DNA from: Macrolepiota albuminosa | Lineage: Eukaryota; Basidiomycota; Agaricomycetes; Agaricales; Agaricaceae | Length of the DNA stretch: 64,000 bases | Direction of reading: 5' to 3' | Assembly: GCA_027475525.1 (NCBI GenBank) | Contig: JAMWFC010000126.1 | Location: 1 to 64,000, forward strand | Shown: one piece after another, positions 47,709 through 59,281 of the stretch | Position numbering within the stretch: the first letter of the stretch is position 1 | Layout of the letters: every line of letters starts with the position of its first letter | Translations under genes and position numbers: made by a program | Notes under the pieces: model-generated | Database searches by the model: none | What the model was told of the DNA's origin: nothing | What the model saw: the letters and a program-made list of their open reading frames with translations, nothing else

Positions 47709-47886
47709 GGATGTCCATCGTGGTTGGCACTCGGGTTGCTTGCCTAATTGTTTGAGATTATTTACGTCATTCAAATTGGTGATACAAATAACGAAGACAC
47801 TTGAAAGCTGTTAGCAGCTTGCGTAGAGTATAATGTATAATGAGGCATTCCAAATATCCATAGCGACAAATAATATTAGGATACAT

Positions 47887-49692
47887 TCAATCATCATCAT
47901 CGGAAAACAGGGAAATCGGTCTGTCCAGCGGAGCCGGAGAATACTCAAGTCCTAACGACACAACAGTCACAGGCGAAGAATCGCGGTCCAACGACCTTGA
48001 GTTCAATCTACTGGATGCAACAGGCGTAGACAACGACTGTTCCGGTCTGTCCAGCGGAGCCGGAGAATACTCAAGTCCTAACGACACAACAGTCACAGGC
48101 GAAGAATCGCGGTCCGACGACCTCGAGTTCAATCTACTGGATGCAAAAGGCGTAGACAACGACTGTTCGGATGGCCCTTGAATGACTGTCACGAGATTGG
48201 CGTGGTTAGGTGAAAGCAGGACCGGAGTGACGGTTGTTCCTGGGGAAGCGTTGGTCGGAGACTGTGACTTTTGAACTAGGGTGAGCAGACTGTGAAAATC
48301 AAATCAGAAGTCTTCTTACCGGAGTTTCAACATCCATATCGAGAACCGTAACATCTGGAGTCGAACTTTGTATTGTCGCTCTACGTCCAGTATCTGGATT
48401 TTCTAGATCATGGGTGGCCCTACAGTAGATGTCTACTGTTGATCGCGTGCGAACAGCTCCGTTCGAGGTATCGCGTTGACTGTCAGTAGTCTGGTAGATA
48501 TAATGATCCCTCTGCTCGGAACGAGATAGATATTCATGATCGTTTGATGCTTCGACAGTGGGCGGTCTGACGATATCAAACTCGGATATACGAGTTGATC
48601 TCTGGGACACTGCCGATAAGGCAGGGGTGTCATATCCACTCCTTGCATCTTCAGTGGACATAGCATGATCAACGTGGTCGTTGTGCATAGTTGGCCAGAC
48701 ATTGAGCATGGTATCCGGTATAACTCTGAACGTGATGAGAAAGCTGAGCTTCGGAAAGTTGTAGTGTAGATAGAAACTTGCCTGGATGGTATTGGAGATC
48801 GACCACGTTCTTCTCTCTGATTCACCATTGTTCCTTCGGCATTCCCTGAGCGTTGATCGTGACGCATAGCCAACACGTTCAATCTACCTCTCTCCAAGCC
48901 CAATGCCCAACCATCTCGCCTTCCTTGTTCTCTCGCCTCTTTAATCGCGCGTTGCAAGAGCAACTCTCTGATATTCTCTCGATCCCTTGCACATCGCTCT
49001 TCAGCTTTAATACGTGCTTTGTCGGCCTCATCGGCGATAATTTGTGCACGACGAATTTCTGGACAAATTAATGAGTAGAACGTCACCAGAACGAGAGATG
49101 CAGGACCTTTATGAGCGAGATCGAGTTGGAATTTATACGTCCTCAGCTCGGCATTGACGCGTAACAGCTCTGCCTGGGCTTGGAAATGAGCCTCACGTAT
49201 ATTAAGTACTTGTGTAAGGATAGCTTCAGAATTTCTTGAATCTTTTGCGAGTCGAGCTTCAGCCGCGTTAGCTCTCGCAGTTTCAAGGGACAAGAGACGC
49301 CGGACGACATTAAGATTGTTGCTACTGGTGAGGTGGGAGCTCGAGGGTTTCTTTTCTCTTCTTTGGGCGCTTTGGGCGTTGTCTCGCAGTTGTGGCAATA
49401 CATCTGCATAGGACGGACGAGGGTTCAAGTTAGGCCCACCTTCCGACCTTGGGGTGGAAACATTGTTTTCGATGGTATCCATTGGGATGTCAACTTCTAT
49501 AGATTGAGGATATGAAACTGCTGGGAACGGTGAAGTACGCTGCCGATAACGTGGCGTCCGGAGGGGAGGCTCACCTAAGTCTGTCGAGGTCCTACTTGAG
49601 TCTGTGTTTGGCATTCGCCGATGAGTTGGATGTTGAGAAAAGTATGATCTACCGCGGGGTTGAGGTGGCAACGAGTATGCTGGCGGATGCAC
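47887..49692 (-). CDS. Coiled-coil protein with C-terminal 42-aa repeat
   Basis: Likely exons 49692-49107, 49058-48782, 48725-48320 and 48261-47887. The protein starts with a disordered Pro/Arg-rich segment, then a long coiled coil (RRLLSLETARANAAEARLAK through EEAREQGRRDGWALGLERGR-type helix), then a Ser/Thr-rich region and two copies of a 42-residue unit containing EQSLSTP.ASSRLNSRS.DRD before an acidic SDDDD end. Removing a 48-nt in-frame intron (49059-49106, weak donor GTCCTG) makes the coiled coil continuous. The second intron (48726-48781) is GC..AG with a consensus GCAAGT donor. Function unknown; no enzyme domain. A scaffold or cytoskeletal role would be a guess. Confidence 0.65.
47918..48169. 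repeat. Two 126-bp in-frame tandem repeats
   Basis: A 126-bp unit (42 codons) beginning ggtctgtccagcggagccgg occurs at 47918 and 48044, with several substitutions between copies. The divergence and length distinguish it from the perfect 77-bp duplications, so it is a genuine coding repeat. Confidence 0.85.
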
Positions 49693-49754
49693 TCACTCAT
49701 CTTTTTCGACCATCCTGGATACTGGAGAACGACGTAGAGGTACCTGTAAGGTAA

Positions 49755-51250
49755 GGACGAGGCGAGAGTCCGTGAAGGGCTGCAGTCGTTTATAATCCTT
49801 GTACCTCATGTATCCGCCATCACTGATTACACAGTGCCTGGATGCTATCCTCATGTAGAGAACTAAGGAAATCAATTGTCGCGACGGATAAGGGTTACTG
49901 AGCGCATGTGTGACGCTCATATGATACACGCGGTGTGTGCATTGTAGACAGCGTGTTTGCATGCATGAGCCACACTTTGTTGCAGTCGATTGCACAGATA
50001 ATCACAGGCTGAAAGCACTGAGGAGACTTATAGTTTAGACGTGTATGCCCGCAGCTGGGTGTTAGTGTTCAATAGTGATTTATCAGAGAATATCTGTACT
50101 ACGTACCTAGGTGTTCATGTTCAATAGTAAAGAACACAACCCGGCTGGATCACGTGATACAGATCTCAACACTCTTTCAGGTATGAGCGAAAGAGGTCAA
50201 ATATTCTTTTCAATACAAATCGCAAGGTAGTCCGTGGTCAGAAACGACGTGCAATGCTTTTCTCAACGAACAACAAACAGTAACATAGACGAGGAACGAA
50301 TAAAGATGCAAACACTGCAGGCTCTTAGCTTGTTAACTATAGATTCGCATCAATTTTTTTGACGTTCAGGCCTCAAAATGATTGATGCTATTGGGAGGAA
50401 CTCACCGATACTAACTGCGTTCCATATTTGGATGATCAACGGTATCATTTCCGACAAATATCCATAACTCCAGCAGAAAGTTAGAGTATCCATTTACCTG
50501 GGGTTCTGATAAGGTGTACAAACTTACAAGTAGAAATAGGTAGCATTAAATTGACTTCCTAAAAACACCTATCATGCGATTGATAGAAGGTGCGCCAGAT
50601 GCAATCCGCCCATCGGCTTCGCGGAAATACTAGCTTCTCATATGTCCTTGTGACCTTGGCTGCTGTCGCGTGAAGTCCTCACCTGGTGAAATCAAGCATT
50701 GACGAATATTTGACCGAAGCAAGACCGGAGCCAAAGGTTGAATTGCATTACGTAATAAATAGTTTTGCCTAAAATGGAACACGTGGTGTCTAAATTGTAC
50801 CCAACGAACCAGTTGACCACTATTTCATTGGAACAGAAGACGATAATATCCTGACCGTTAGGCACAGTGGACTAAGCACTGGTAACTGCTGGTCATTTTT
50901 ATAGCGGGGAACCGAATCAGTACATATATGAAGCACAAAATGAAGCACAAAATACCCAAGTCCTTCCTCACTTCATCGTAAGGAAGTCTGTTGTCCTCTC
51001 AAATCGTAATTTCGTTATCCCCAATGGTGAAGAACGGTTCTACTGCTAGGTATGCTCGCCGAGTTTTTGCTACCTGTGAAAACCAAGCATAATCTAATAG
51101 CTGATCCTTCAACCATGGATCCAGACTGGGGACATGTTCGTCAATTCATCGGATACTATCCGCTCATAATCCGAAGAAAAGTGTCAAGACCTAACCTCGT
51201 GCGACTTTTCCCTATTTACCGGTCAAATTGAAGGCAACGGTGTAAAACAT
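49755..51250. other. Intergenic region
   Basis: No gene recognised. It contains the 5' flank of the coiled-coil gene and the promoter region of the AA9 gene. A 12-bp word (tgaagcacaaaa) is directly repeated near 50929-50951. Confidence 0.45.
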
Positions 51251-51251
51251 C

Positions 51252-51260
51252 AGTATAAAA
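51252..51260 (+). promoter_or_regulatory. TATA box of the AA9 gene
   Basis: agtataaaa lies about 40 bp upstream of the ATG at 51297. This is good spacing for a core promoter with a short leader. Confidence 0.55.
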
Positions 51261-51296
51261 GTCATTTCCTGACGACCACTTGATTGTATCAGTACT

Positions 51297-52518
51297 ATGC
51301 GTCTTTCGTGGCCATTTGTCGCGCTTTCCTCTTTGCTTTCCGCTACAACACTGGTATATGCCCACTGTAAGGATATCCTATGGTTGTCTGAAGGCAAACT
51401 TCTTCACCTCTCCAGACACATTTCCTTCCCTCGTTGTAAATGGTGTAACTACTACGGCATGGGTCAACGTCCGCAGAACCAACAACTACAACACTCAGGC
51501 TCCAGTATGCTTGAAGATACAAGTTACAATGACTCTAACCTTGCGTTCAGGTTACTGATGTCACTAGCGCTGACTTTCGTTGCTACACCTCGGAAACTCA
51601 TGCCACCGCCACAACGATCGACGTCGCCGCTGGTTCCACACTTGGGATCATGAGCGATGGAACAATCTACCATCCCGGCGTAAGTATCGACTCTGCTATA
51701 GCAGATCACATTAAGAATTCTGCGTAGGTTGTGAATGTCTATATGGCTCGTGCATCAAACGGTGATGCTGCATCCTTTGCTGGAGACGGTTCTGTATGGT
51801 TCAAAGTGAGTGGGAAAAGCCTGTTTGTGAATCTGTTTTTCGGATCAAATTAACTTTCAGGTTTACGAAATTGGAGCCGTTACAAACGGCGGTACTAGTA
51901 TCAGTTGGCCAGCTCAAAGTCAGTCTCCCTCTTACTACTCGACGCTTTACTAATGTCTTTCACAAAAATAGATCTTCCTGGTGTTTCTTTCACTATTCCT
52001 CGATCTCTTCCCTCTGGGCAATATTTGGGTATGGAATAGAAAGTGGAATCTCAAGTTCTACTGCTCACGTAATTATAGTTCGAATGGAAGCGATTGCGCT
52101 GCACGCTGCATCAACGTTCGGTGGAGGTTCGTGTGGCTAGCTTTACGCAATATGATCCCCACTGAAATCTTTCTAGCTCAATTCTACATCAGTTGTGGAC
52201 AGATCAACGTTACTGGCGGAGGTACTACAGTACTCTCTCTCTTGTCCTAGATTTTCTTCTAATGCAAACAGGAAATGGAAATCCGGGGCCCCTCGTCGCC
52301 ATTCCAGGGGTATACACCGGAAATGCAAGTCTCGTCCTATATTGAAACGCGTATTTCAAACTCATTACGATTATCTGCTTTTCTAGGAGCCGGGAATTCT
52401 CATCAATATATACTACCCAGTGCCCACAAACTACATCAGCCCCGGACCTGTGAGTCCTTCGACTTCTGAGACTTTGATAGGCATTCACAGATTTCTTTAG
52501 GCCGTATGGACAGGATAA
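51297..52518 (+). CDS. AA9 lytic polysaccharide monooxygenase
   Basis: Secreted copper enzyme (formerly GH61) that oxidatively cleaves cellulose or related beta-glucans. Eleven exons can be spliced by hand (51297-51366, 51416-51504, 51551-51679, 51728-51805, 51861-51918, 51972-52028, 52079-52126, 52177-52221, 52272-52324, 52387-52449, 52501-52518), giving exactly 235 aa in frame. The signal peptide ends ..TLVYA so that His23 becomes the mature N-terminal histidine of the copper brace; His94 (YHPGVVNVYMA) is the second. His169 (ALHAAST), Gln178 and Tyr180 (GGAQFYISCGQINVTGG) fit the secondary sphere and axial Tyr. The C-terminus GNEPGILINIYYPVPTNY ends without a CBM1. Introns are 45-62 nt; the ninth (52325-52386) is GC..AG. 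Probably induced on plant cell-wall material, like other AA9 genes. Confidence 0.93.
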
Positions 52519-53713
52519 GGAGTCTATATTTTTCCGTAACAAAGTACGCTGTTAGGAATGTGGACTTCTGAAGTTTCGGGCTTGCTACTGGAACGAATTT
52601 GAGTAAATTTTAGTGAAATTACCTGTAGACTTGATGTTTTTAAGTGAATATTTCGTCAGTGCAGCTCATCCTGTTACGCTCCCGTATGTCGGTCCATTCG
52701 TCAAGACAAGAAAATAGACGGTCCGATTCTGAGACAAGCGATTTATAAGGACAAAGCCGCTCAGTTCCTGGACAACGGGGTCAGTTGAACTCATGCGATG
52801 GTCTGTCTGTCAAATACCACTTAAGCATCAAGGGCAGACAAGAAGAAGTGATTATGACATACTGTTAGAGCACGCTGTCTGTAAAGAATTTGTGAACTTC
52901 GCAATGTCCTGATCATTAATGCTGATCCGAGATTGGAAATGTTAGCTAGCGTTGAACACATCTATGCTTTATCTGCCTTCGAGTCAGCGGCAATCAGACG
53001 CATCGCCAAAAGGAAAGGGAGAAACGGCCGCGGGTACCAGTCGTTTTTGGTATTTCAACTATGACATATATCCAACAAAACTATCAAGGGTGGAATCAGT
53101 CCGGCTCGGGGCCGTGTGCATATCCAAGATATCTCAGGGCGATGCATCTACTGAAGGTCGATTTAGGGCGCAAATGTTTGTGTATTCAATTGTTGGATCG
53201 TTGATTGATGTACGCAGAGTTGTATCAGAGGGTATCCAGTCAGCGCACAGTCGTCTTGTAGTCTATGCCGACTTCATGATTAAAGGTGGAAAGAAACATT
53301 GGTACCGGTATGGACGGTACAACTTTCAGGTTGATACCATGAGGTAATAACCAAGGATGCCAATTGGTATATGCGACGTTATATAAGACTCACTAAGTGC
53401 ACCTCTGAAATTCATGCGACAAGGTGAGGCAGCTTCAAGAGGGATATAAAAAGTGCGAAGTAGTTGATAAGATAAGATTTGTGATTGTGGTTGAACCAAG
53501 ACGTTCGCGACGACATTTATTATCAAGTGCTTTTCATCGACTGTCATTTGATATCATAAAGGACCCACAGATAGCTCTTGCCACATAACTCGAAGATTTT
53601 CACATGAGACTAGGTGAATTGACTTGGGCCTATCGAGACACCGATATAAGACCAGGGTAACTTGATCTGCTCCTGACACCTGCCTTCAATCGGGGAATAC
53701 CGCTGCAGCATTC
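52519..53713. other. Intergenic region
   Basis: A plus-strand frame at 52952-53347 (131 codons) has no recognised domain and weak coding character. I do not call it. Confidence 0.4.
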
Positions 53714-56059
53714 ATGGCACCCTATATATCGACTGTGAAGCCTGGGTACTTTGGAAAAGGTTCCGTTCAAGTTGCACCCCCCTTGAACGCAAACGAAGGA
53801 GGTACACGGCGACTGGCGAATACATGCGAAACCCTCATCACTCAACCGACCGACGGAGTGGCCACTGTATATGATGTGCTTCAGTACTCTGCCCGCGTCC
53901 ATGGTAGTCACCGGGCCCTAGGCTGGCGCGACGTACTTGAAATTCACGAGGAGAGAAAAGAAGTGAAGAAGGTTATTGGTGGTAAAGAGGTAGTGGAGAT
54001 GAAAACCTGGAAGTATTTCCAGCTCAGTGATTATAAGTACATCTCGTTTATCGAGTTTGAGACGATGGTTGCGAACGTTTCTCGTACACTTTTGGATCTG
54101 GGACTCACTCCTGACCATGTCTTCAACATCTACGCCCAGACAAGGTCCGTAATTGTCTTTCATCGTGTCGCCCTTGATTAATCCTGAGCCTATTCTAGTA
54201 TGCACTGGCAGCTGATAGCTCATGCGTGCTCCTCAATTTCGACTACCATTGCCACCGCCTACGACACCCTCGGAGAAGCTGGTCTCACACATTCACTCAA
54301 CGAACCTGATTGTATTGGCATATTCACTAATGCAGACCTTTTGAAAACTGTTCTGAAAGTCTTGCCCAACGCGCCAACAGTCAAGTTTGTTTTATTCGAT
54401 GGCGATCCACCCGCAGATCTCGTTGCCGCTCTCCATGACGTTCGATCCGAAATCCAAGTCCTCTCAATCTCAACCCTTCTAGAACGCGGAAAAAACCTTT
54501 CAGCTGCTCCGTCATCACTCGATTCGCGTCGTCCAGCGAAAGATACTTTGGCGTGCATAATGTACACTTCCGGAAGTACAGGTACCCCAAAGGGCGTATG
54601 CATCACCCACGGCAATCTAATTGCATCTGTTGGTTCCGTTGTCCACCTGTTCGGTCACCACCTCCCCGCTGGGGGGACATATCTTGCATATCTTCCACTC
54701 GCACACGTCCTTGAGTATATCGTAGAACTATGTGCTCTCTACACAGGCGTTACATTGGGATATGCCCGTGCCAAGACGCTTACAGACGTTTCCGTAAGAG
54801 AGTGTCGAGGCGATCTTGCAGCGCTCCGCCCTAATGTTATGTTCGGCGTCCCTGCAGTGTGGGAGACCATACGGAAAGGTATATCGGCAAAGGTGGCGGA
54901 GGGTGGATGGGCAACACAGATGACATTTGATGCAGCGATGGCGTTGAAGAAAGCGGATGTCCCTGTGCTGAGTGGGATTGCAGATAGCGTCATCCTTAGC
55001 AAGATTAGGGAGGCGACGGGGGGGCAGTTGATTTTTACGATGAATGGTGGTGCTGCGATTAGTAAGGAAACGCAAGACTTCTTGAGCTTGGCCACAGTAC
55101 CTATGATGCAAGGCATGTATTCCTCATCCTGTTCTTGTCGCCATATCTTACTAGGAGGGCGAAGGTTATGGGATGACGGAATCCTGTGGCATGTGCACTC
55201 TACTCCCACCAGAGCTCCCGGTGGCCGGGTCTGTAGGGCTACCTGTCCCATCAATCGAAATCAAGCTCCTCGATGTTCCCAGCGCCGGATATCACTCAAA
55301 GGACACTCCTCCACGCGGTGAGATATGTATCCGCGGCCCATCGGTCACTAAAGGATACTATAAGCGCCCGGACCTTAATGATGATGAGAACATCTTTACA
55401 AAAGACGGGTGGCTTCGCACCGGTGACGTTGGACAATGGAATGACGATGGAACGCTTTCGGTCATCGATAGGTACGTTAAGAAGCTAATCTCTAATTTCA
55501 TTACTCATCTCATCTATTGCAGGGTCAAAAATCTCGTCAAGCTCCAGAGTGGCGAAGTATGTTTTTTTTTTCTCTTGGAGTATGAATTTCATCAATTCTG
55601 ACTACGGTAATGTATCAGTACGTTGCACTTGAGCGCCTGGAATCCATTTACAAGTCATGTCGCCTCGTCGTCAACCTTTGTATACATGCATCGCCATCGG
55701 CTGTGCAACCAATGGCCATCATTATTCCGCACGAACGAAACATTCGCGCGGCGACTGATGCCGATTCTCGTGCGCTCTCGTTCTCAGATCTATGCGCCGA
55801 TCCGGGTGTGAGAAGATCGATATTGAGAGAGTGCAACGACATTGGGCGAAGAGCTGGTTTAAGACCATTTGAGCTTCTTGCGGCAGTTGTACTCACGCCA
55901 GAGGAGTGGACTCCAGAAAACGGGCTTGTCACACCTGCTATGAAAATACAACGTGCGAAGATTGGGAAGGTGTTTGAACAAGAAATCAAGGTTTGTGAAG
56001 TGTTATTTCAAACTTATCTGGAGCATTGACTTTTGTTCCAGGAAGCTTACAGGGTCTAA
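53714..56059 (+). CDS. Long-chain acyl-CoA synthetase
   Basis: ATP-dependent fatty acid:CoA ligase of the AMP-forming (ANL) superfamily, resembling yeast Faa1/Faa4-type enzymes. It activates long-chain fatty acids for lipid synthesis or beta-oxidation. Six exons (53714-54144, 54199-55112, 55165-55471, 55523-55556, 55619-55990, 56042-56059) give 691 aa, the usual length. Motifs in order: AHACSSISTTIATAYDTLGE, the P-loop-like YTSGSTGTPKG (about 266-276), YLPLAHVLEYIVE, the adenylate motif GYGMTESCG, FACS signature DGWLRTGDVGQWNDDGTL, IDR hinge, VKLQSGEYVALE and C-terminal GLVTPAMKIQRA. The second intron (55113-55164) is GC..AG and is needed to form GYGMTE. No transmembrane segment is evident. 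All motifs look intact. Confidence 0.93.
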
Positions 56060-56848
56060 ATTACAGAGTTGTACCATTGATGAAGGGAATAGATATCGGG
56101 TTTTCATATAGTTTGAAGATTAGCACTGAAATACTTAATCTGTTTTTCTGTTTCTCTCAAAGTACTTTCATCATTTTTCTTAGAAATGACAATAATTATA
56201 TACTTCTGATGTAAATACATAGAAAAAATAAATGTCCCTCCATTGTGCTCATAAATCATTGTTTCCTTCTGAGAATGATAAATGGAATTATTTTCCACCA
56301 GGAAACAGTTTGGAAAAAGGTGTAAGTTTTCTAACTTTGCACTGAGTAAATGTTTATGTAATTCCTCAGGGAATATGATTTAGAAGTGGTATAACATGTT
56401 TCTTTCTTATTTTTTCCAAGGAAAACAGCTTCCAGTGCCAGCAGTATGTTGAGAGAAGTAAGGTTCAAGTTGTCTCAGGCACCGTTCCAGCCTTTCTGGC
56501 TCATTTTCCCGAATTTTTCGTGCCGTTACAACGAAAAGTTTTTTTGGGTACAACACTTTTTCACATCCTCCTATCCCATTTTATGACAGTACACTAAAAA
56601 CCGACTTATTTCAAGGCATTCCCCGTATCTAATTTCAGAACAAAGACGGAGCTCCGTAGGAAAACGCAGCAAGAAGTACAGTTCTAAATTTGAGTCTTAT
56701 CTCCCACCCACGTCATACGTGTTTCCTTGTGTTTCCCATGACAAGTGTATGGCTAATTCCGAAGTTGCATAAATAAACGACTGTCTTCCCAATAGTTCCC
56801 GTGGAACTTGAGTCCTTTCGTATATTCTGATATTCTTACTCAGCCAGT
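56060..56848. other. Intergenic region, AT-rich
   Basis: AT-rich DNA between the acyl-CoA synthetase and the aldo-keto reductase. It should hold the 3' UTR of one and the promoter of the other. No gene seen. Confidence 0.5.
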
Positions 56849-58179
56849 ATGTCCTCAATGAAAGTTGAATACCGTCAGCTCGGTAAATCGGGATTGAGAG
56901 TCTCTGTTCCAATTGTATGTTTTCTTATGTTTTTGAGCCTATTGATTCTATGCGTGTAGGTAGGAGCGATGAGCTTTGGTTCACCTGAATGGGCCGTAAG
57001 TATTTTTGTTGGTCTTTACTCCCATCTAAGGCATCTTGAATGCGGAAACTCTTCCAGAATTGGGTAATAGGCGAGGAACAGACATTCAGGGTCCTTGATA
57101 GTGCTTGGGAATTGGGCATCACTACCATTGATACGGCAAATGTATACTCCAATGGTGAGTCGGAACGAGTAATTGGGAAATGGATTAAGCAGGTCTGTGG
57201 GATTATACTACTGCAATACCCAGAATTTGCAGAGTCCTTACTGGCCCGGTATAGAACAATATCCCCCGCGAGCGTTTAATCATTGCTACAAAGTGCCAGG
57301 GTCTCGTTGGAAACTCACCAGGCCTACGTACCATCCTCCACCCAAACCTGGGTGATCAACGTGACTATGTCAACCAGAGTGGCCTTTCGCGTGCAGCGAT
57401 CTTCAACGCAGTCGATGCCTCCCTTGAACGCCTCAAACTCACCTACGTCGATCTTTTGCAGATCCATAGGTATGATCCTAGAACGCCGGTAGAGGAGACT
57501 ATGAAGGCGCTTCACGATCTCGTCCAGAGCGGCAAGGTTAGGTACATCGGCGCGAGCAGCATGAGGGCCTGGCAGTTTGCGTTGATGAACGAGGTCGCGG
57601 ATAAACATGGGTGGACGAAGTTCGTCAGCATGCAAAATGAGTATTCGTTGCTTTACCGGGAGGAGGTACGCCTTTTATTTGTTTATTTGTTCCTTCCCTT
57701 TTCAGGCGGTTGATGTCTAACACCCAACAGGAACGAGAAATGAACGCATACTGTAACTTCCACGGTATAGGCCTCATTCCATGGGCTCCCCTCGCCGCTG
57801 GTGTTCTCGCGCGTCCTCTTGAAGTCAGTACAACTCGCAGCAATTCGACTAAGAACACAATATTTGACCGCAAGCTCACACCCGACGATCGGGAGATCGT
57901 CAAGCGCGTAGCAGAAGTCGCAGAAAAGAAGGGAGTGAAACAAGCTCAGATTGCCCTTGCATGGGTTCGAACAAAGGTAGCTAGTCCAATTGTCGGTGTG
58001 AGTTCAGCGGAGAGACTTAAGGAGGCGATTACAACGGGAATTGAATTGAGCGAGGAGGAGGTAAAATATCTTGAAGAGCCGTGAGTACTGAGATCTATCC
58101 TTTTCTTGGAGAGGGTTTTTTTTGATGGATTTGATTGTGTGATAGGTATCAGCCTAAGCCTGTTCGTGGACACGCTTAA
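56849..58179 (+). CDS. Aldo-keto reductase
   Basis: NAD(P)H-dependent oxidoreductase of the AKR superfamily (TIM barrel), resembling fungal YakC/aryl-alcohol dehydrogenase-like members. Six exons (56849-56914, 56960-56995, 57058-57192, 57255-57665, 57731-58080, 58146-58179) give 343 aa, normal for the family. The tetrad is visible: Asp59 and Tyr64 ([13 protein letters not shown]), Lys92 (IIATKCQG) and His in [39 protein letters not shown] and the cofactor-binding end [14 protein letters not shown] follow. The fourth exon is placed by the acceptor GGTATAG, which gives [10 protein letters not shown]. Substrate cannot be told from sequence; aldehydes or ketones from lignin or lipid metabolism are plausible. 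Confidence 0.92.
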
Positions 58180-58501
58180 TTCCGTGGGTCAGTGACTCTG
58201 ATATCTTTACGTTGATGTTTTACTCCGTGAAACTTGTCAATGTCAGTTTTTGTTGCTAGGCTCGGGTAGGATATGTAAGATTGATGAATTCTCTGTCGAG
58301 TACAGCCAAAAGGCGGAGCAATTGAGCAGATACCTGTTCAGCTGCAACACACTATATATGTAGCTTATGGGAATGCTGTAAGCTAGGATTACAGGCGTAT
58401 GAAACAGGATGTTTACACCCCAACCTGTAAAAATGGGACCTGAGAAAGAGCCATGACGAAGATCAACCAGATGCAGAGGGAGGGACTGACCAATTAAAGG
58501 A

Positions 58502-58546
58502 AATGAGCTACAATTCGTGCCAAAGGCACGAATTCTGTAGCTCATT
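58502..58546. other. Near-perfect 20-22 bp hairpin
   Basis: aatgagctacaattcgtgcc is followed by aaa and then the reverse complement ggcacgaatt..gtagctcatt with a 2-nt bulge. It lies just before the start of homology of the APH-kinase fragment. It could be an element end or a recombination junction. Confidence 0.7.
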
Positions 58547-58549
58547 GGG

Positions 58550-58744
58550 GGCCGGATTGTCAGGGACCGACGTATGAATCCGTACAACAAATGGACCTTC
58601 AGTTCAATAACGTAAGGTTTCTTTGTGCAAAACATGGGAGATACTGATTTTGAACGATGTAGGTATTGAAATTCCTTCAAAATACCATAAATCTGTCTGC
58701 CGATCCTATTTGCTTCTATCATGATGACCTCACTCTGGCAACTT
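58550..58744 (+). pseudogene. Fragment of APH-fold kinase gene, inverted copy
   Basis: Closely matches, in opposite orientation, the middle of the gene at 60423-61304 (about 60648-60850). It covers the end of exon 1, the 51-nt intron and the start of exon 2 up to FYHDDLTLA. The retained intron shows that it arose by DNA duplication. It has no start, glycine-rich N-lobe or DFG, so it is non-functional as a kinase. Confidence 0.75.
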
Positions 58745-58748
58745 CATA

Positions 58749-59281
58749 TCTGGTTTCAATGATAGATGACGGGTTTAGATTCCTTTAACGTAAGATCGAC
58801 AACTATTCCTGCTCAATTCACCGATGCTATCCTTGGTGGACTCCTTTACATTGAATTTATCAATAGCAGGCCTCTTGTCTCCACAGGGGATCCTGCCCAA
58901 GATGCCGCTCGGGCTCTGCAATCAGACAAACGAAAGAACCACGCCATCATTTGCAAACTTTAAATGCCAATATCTACCTTTTGTAGGAAAGGTATGCAAA
59001 TGATGGCGTGGTTCTTTCGTTTGTCTGGTTGCAGAGCCCGAGCGGCATCTTGGGCTTTTGTAGGAAAGGTATGCAAATGATGGCGTGGTTCTTTCGTTTG
59101 TCTGGTTGCAGAGCCCGAGCGGCATCTTGGGCAGGATCCCCTGTGGAGACAAGAAGCCTGCTATTGATAAATTCAATGTAAAGGAGTCCACCAAGGATAG
59201 CATCGGTGGATTGAGCAGGAATAGTTGCCGATCTTACGTTGAAGGAATCTAAACCCGTCATCTATCATTGAAGCCAGATAT
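58749..59281. repeat. Large inverted repeat, arms about 210 bp
   Basis: 58749-58962 is nearly the reverse complement of about 59068-59281. The central spacer contains a direct 77-bp duplication of the right arm's inner end (58978-59131). The left arm carries an open frame of about 65 codons starting MTGLDSFNVRST that reads again on the minus strand of the right arm. It may be a foldback element or an inverted duplication linked to that of the APH fragment; an assembly artefact is also possible. Confidence 0.75.
58978..59131. repeat. 77-bp perfect tandem duplication #11
   Basis: 58978-59054 is repeated exactly at 59055-59131. It lies at the tip of the inverted repeat, where short-read assembly graphs usually break. 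Confidence 0.92.

Noticed and set aside
52952..53347. A 131-codon plus-strand open frame between AA9 and the acyl-CoA synthetase
   Set aside because: No domain, signal peptide or splice structure. Its length can occur by chance.
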